Shown here one piece after another: positions 34,399-36,550 of a DNA stretch of 36,550 nucleotides (position 1 is the stretch's first letter; each line of letters starts with the position of its first letter). The position numbers and the translations under genes are program-made. Under the pieces are notes generated by a model. That model had not been told where the DNA came from, searched no databases, and saw nothing but the letters and a program-made list of their open reading frames with translations. The DNA comes from Paraperlucidibaca baekdonensis (GTDB taxonomy: Bacteria; Pseudomonadota; Gammaproteobacteria; Pseudomonadales; Moraxellaceae), in assembly GCF_003387535.1 (NCBI RefSeq), contig NZ_QUNR01000005.1, positions 1 to 36,550 on the forward strand, in the 5' to 3' direction.

Positions 34399-36048
34399 AT
34401 GGCGCATCAATTATCAAGACGGCAGTTTGTTCAGGGCGTTGCCGTAACGGGTCTCGCAGTGAGCTCTGGCGCTTGGGCAAATTCAGGTATGCAAGAGACG
34501 GGTCGCGCTCTAATGTCGCATTTAACAGGCAAGAGTTTTGATCTAACAATTGATAGGTCAGTGGTCAATTACACTGGGAAATCTAAGATTGCTACGTTAA
34601 TTAATGGCAGTCTGCCGGCGCCGGTGCTGCACTTCAAAGAGGGTGAGACGGTCACCATTAATGTAACCAATAACTTGAAAGAGTGGTCGTCGATTCATTG
34701 GCATGGCCTGTTGCTGCCATTTGCTATGGATGGCGTGCCGGGCATTAGCTTTGAAGGCATCGCTCCTGGAGAGACCTTCACCTATCAATTTCCCATTTTG
34801 CAAAGCGGCACTTATTGGTATCACTCACACTCAGGGTTTCAAGAGCAAACAGGAATGTTAGGGGCAATCGTCATTGAGCCTCGTGATGGCGAGACCATTA
34901 AGGCCGACTGTGATCATGTGGTCATGCTTTCCGATTGGACAGATGAAAATCCCATGGTGCTGCTGAATAAGCTCAAGTCGGATGCTGGCTTTGATAATTA
35001 CCAAATGCCGACAGCCAAGCGCTTCATCGCGGACGTCCGTAAGAATGGTTGGAAGGACACGGTAGAAAGCCGAAAGATGTGGAGTCTGATGCGGATGAGT
35101 CCCACGGATTTTACGGATCTTTCAGCTCATACATATACGTACCTAATGAACGGTACCAATCCAGCATCGAACTGGACTGGGCTTTTTAACAAGGGCGACA
35201 AAGTTAGACTGCGCTTCATCAATGGCAGCGCACAGACAATTTTTGATGTGCGCATCCCGGGGTTAAAGCTCACTGTTATTGGTACCGATGGGCAGTTGGT
35301 TGACCCCGTTACGGTGGATGAATTCAGAATTGCCGTGGCAGAGACTTACGATGTGCTTGTTGAGCCTAGCGAGGATGCTTATACAATTTTTGCGCAAAAC
35401 ATTGATCGTTCAGGCTTTGCTCGCGGCACGTTAGCGATCCGTGATGGCCTGTCTGCTCCGGTGCCGGCTCTGGATAAAATTCAATGGCTGAGCATGGGCG
35501 ACATGATGGGGGATATGTCGGGCAAAACGACAGCGAAGCATGCCAGCACAGAATATGGTTTTAGCACCGACATGCATGTCGATTCGCCGCGAACAAATTT
35601 AGATGACCCAGGCGTTAACCTACGCGACAACGGGCGACGTGTTTTGACCTATGCTGATTTACGTTCTATAGGCCACGCCAATGAAGAGCAGAGTGAGCCT
35701 ACGCGTGAAATGGAGCTGCACTTAACCGGAAATATGGAGCGTTATATCTGGGGTTTCGATGGGTTAACGTTCCAAGAGTCTACGCCGGTTCGCATTGCCA
35801 AAGGTGAGCGTGTGCGGATCACATTAGTCAACGACACCATGATGACTCACCCCATGCATTTACACGGCATGTGGAGCGACCTGCGTGCAGAAAATGGTGA
35901 TTTCCAAGTTCGCAAGCACACCATCATGGTGCAGCCAGCGCAGAAAATTTCCTTCGATGTAACCGGCGAGGAAGGGCGCTGGGCATGGCATTGTCATCTC
36001 TTGTATCACATGGAGTCCGGGATGTTTCGCGAAGTGGTGGTGGACTAA
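34399..36048 (+). CDS. copA: Multicopper oxidase, copper resistance CopA/PcoA type
   Basis: A 549-aa periplasmic oxidase exported by the Tat route (SRRQFVQG with Arg7-Arg8). It oxidises Cu+ to Cu2+ and binds copper in the periplasm. Four copper-ligand motifs are in order: HWHG (100-103), HSHS (142-145), HPMHLHG (484-490) and HCHLLYHMESGM (from 531). It is shorter than many CopA proteins (about 600 aa) because the Met/His-rich middle is reduced to WLSMGDMMGDMSG. copB starts two bases after its stop. Confidence 0.94.
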   Translation: MAHQLSRRQFVQGVAVTGLAVSSGAWANSGMQETGRALMSHLTGKSFDLTIDRSVVNYTGKSKIATLINGSLPAPVLHFKEGETVTINVTNNLKEWSSIHWHGLLLPFAMDGVPGISFEGIAPGETFTYQFPILQSGTYWYHSHSGFQEQTGMLGAIVIEPRDGETIKADCDHVVMLSDWTDENPMVLLNKLKSDAGFDNYQMPTAKRFIADVRKNGWKDTVESRKMWSLMRMSPTDFTDLSAHTYTYLMNGTNPASNWTGLFNKGDKVRLRFINGSAQTIFDVRIPGLKLTVIGTDGQLVDPVTVDEFRIAVAETYDVLVEPSEDAYTIFAQNIDRSGFARGTLAIRDGLSAPVPALDKIQWLSMGDMMGDMSGKTTAKHASTEYGFSTDMHVDSPRTNLDDPGVNLRDNGRRVLTYADLRSIGHANEEQSEPTREMELHLTGNMERYIWGFDGLTFQESTPVRIAKGERVRITLVNDTMMTHPMHLHGMWSDLRAENGDFQVRKHTIMVQPAQKISFDVTGEEGRWAWHCHLLYHMESGMFREVVVD

Positions 36049-36050
36049 TT

Positions 36051-36550
36051 ATGAAAATAGTATTCGCGCTAAGCGCACTGTTGCTGAGCCTTCCCGTGCT
36101 GTCGGCGGAAGCAGAAATGGATCATTCGAAAATGCAAATGAACGGCATGGACATGGGCGAAAGCTCTATGGATATGTCGGGGATGGATATGAGTAGTGGC
36201 TCCATGGATCATTCAGGCATGGATATGAGCAAAGGCTCTATGGACATGTCTCACATGAAGCATGGTGCTATGAGCATGGGCTCTATGAATATGGGCAAAA
36301 TGCAGGGTGGTAAAGCGCCACCCGATGCGCGCAGCCCAGATTACTCGCAAGGCCGTGACTTTGGCCCAATACCGCCGCCGAAAATGATGGGTAACGGCAT
36401 CATGGGTAGTGTGTTGTTTAATCAGCTAGAAGTTTCCAGCAGCCAAGGGAAAATCAACTCTGGCTACGATGTCGATGCGTGGGTTGGTACTGACTGGAAC
36501 CGCTTGGCATTAAAAGCTGAAGGGGAAGCGGCTGATAGCAAACTCGAGGA
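36051..36550 (+). CDS. copB: Copper resistance protein B, N-terminal part (runs off the window)
   Basis: 166 codons are seen with no stop before the window end. A signal peptide (to about residue 20, VLSAEA) leads into a long Met-rich region made of repeats such as MDMSSGSMDHSGMDMS and MDMSHMKHGAMSMGSM, then the start of the outer-membrane domain (GNGIMGSVLFNQLEVSSSQG; GYDVDAWVGTDWNRL). CopB sits in the outer membrane and binds copper. It follows copA by two bases, as in other cop operons. Confidence 0.9.
   Translation, partial: MKIVFALSALLLSLPVLSAEAEMDHSKMQMNGMDMGESSMDMSGMDMSSGSMDHSGMDMSKGSMDMSHMKHGAMSMGSMNMGKMQGGKAPPDARSPDYSQGRDFGPIPPPKMMGNGIMGSVLFNQLEVSSSQGKINSGYDVDAWVGTDWNRLALKAEGEAADSKLE

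Noticed and set aside
1-36550. CRISPR array, tRNA or rRNA genes
   Set aside because: No repeat-spacer pattern or RNA gene structure was recognised on either strand by eye.

Overview
This window is a heavy-metal resistance island from a proteobacterium, most likely a gammaproteobacterium. That guess rests on protein style (CadR/CadA, CzcCBA, CusCBA, CopAB, RcnB/CigR-like, DUF3240 and DUF6488 proteins); I cannot fix the genus from sequence alone. No rRNA, tRNA or CRISPR was seen.

Layout. (1) 1-2454: an IS terminus, a 5'-truncated cytosolic-type 5'-nucleotidase, a closely coupled unknown 278-aa protein, and two tiny AT-rich genes, the second cut by an IS. (2) 2455-3276: IS6-family copy 1, with a frameshifted transposase and a second right end beside it. 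(3) 3299-12593: cadmium/zinc module: MerR-type regulator, divergent P-type ATPase, small secreted protein and a CzcCBA-type tripartite efflux pump, then a decayed CDF transporter remnant. (4) 12721-14053: a graveyard of IS6 fragments holding an orphan HigA antitoxin and a BrnA antitoxin pseudogene. (5) 14116-23300: a second heavy-metal RND operon in B-A-DUF3240-C order, followed by HupE/UreJ, a membrane-anchor protein, DUF6488, DUF3147 and a convergent RcnB/CigR-like protein. (6) 23508-29643: a small Cys-rich secreted protein and CusCBA (Cu+/Ag+ export). (7) 29651-30437: a perfect palindrome of IS ends and IS6 copy 3, the only copy with an open full-length transposase. (8) 30567-36550: copper cluster: DUF411 protein, CusS, CusR, and divergently a Met-rich periplasmic protein, cytochrome c, multicopper oxidase CopA and the start of CopB.

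How it works together. CadA moves Zn/Cd/Pb from cytoplasm to periplasm; the CzcCBA and second RND pumps carry divalent cations out across the outer membrane. CusCBA does the same for Cu+/Ag+, while CopA oxidises Cu+ and CopB and Met/His-rich proteins bind copper in the periplasm, probably under CusRS control. Intact or broken IS6-family ends, all sharing one terminal sequence, lie at nearly every module boundary. This suggests the island was assembled block by block through IS6-type (IS26-like) events. The least understood parts are the accessory genes of the second RND operon and the 278-aa protein near the left edge.
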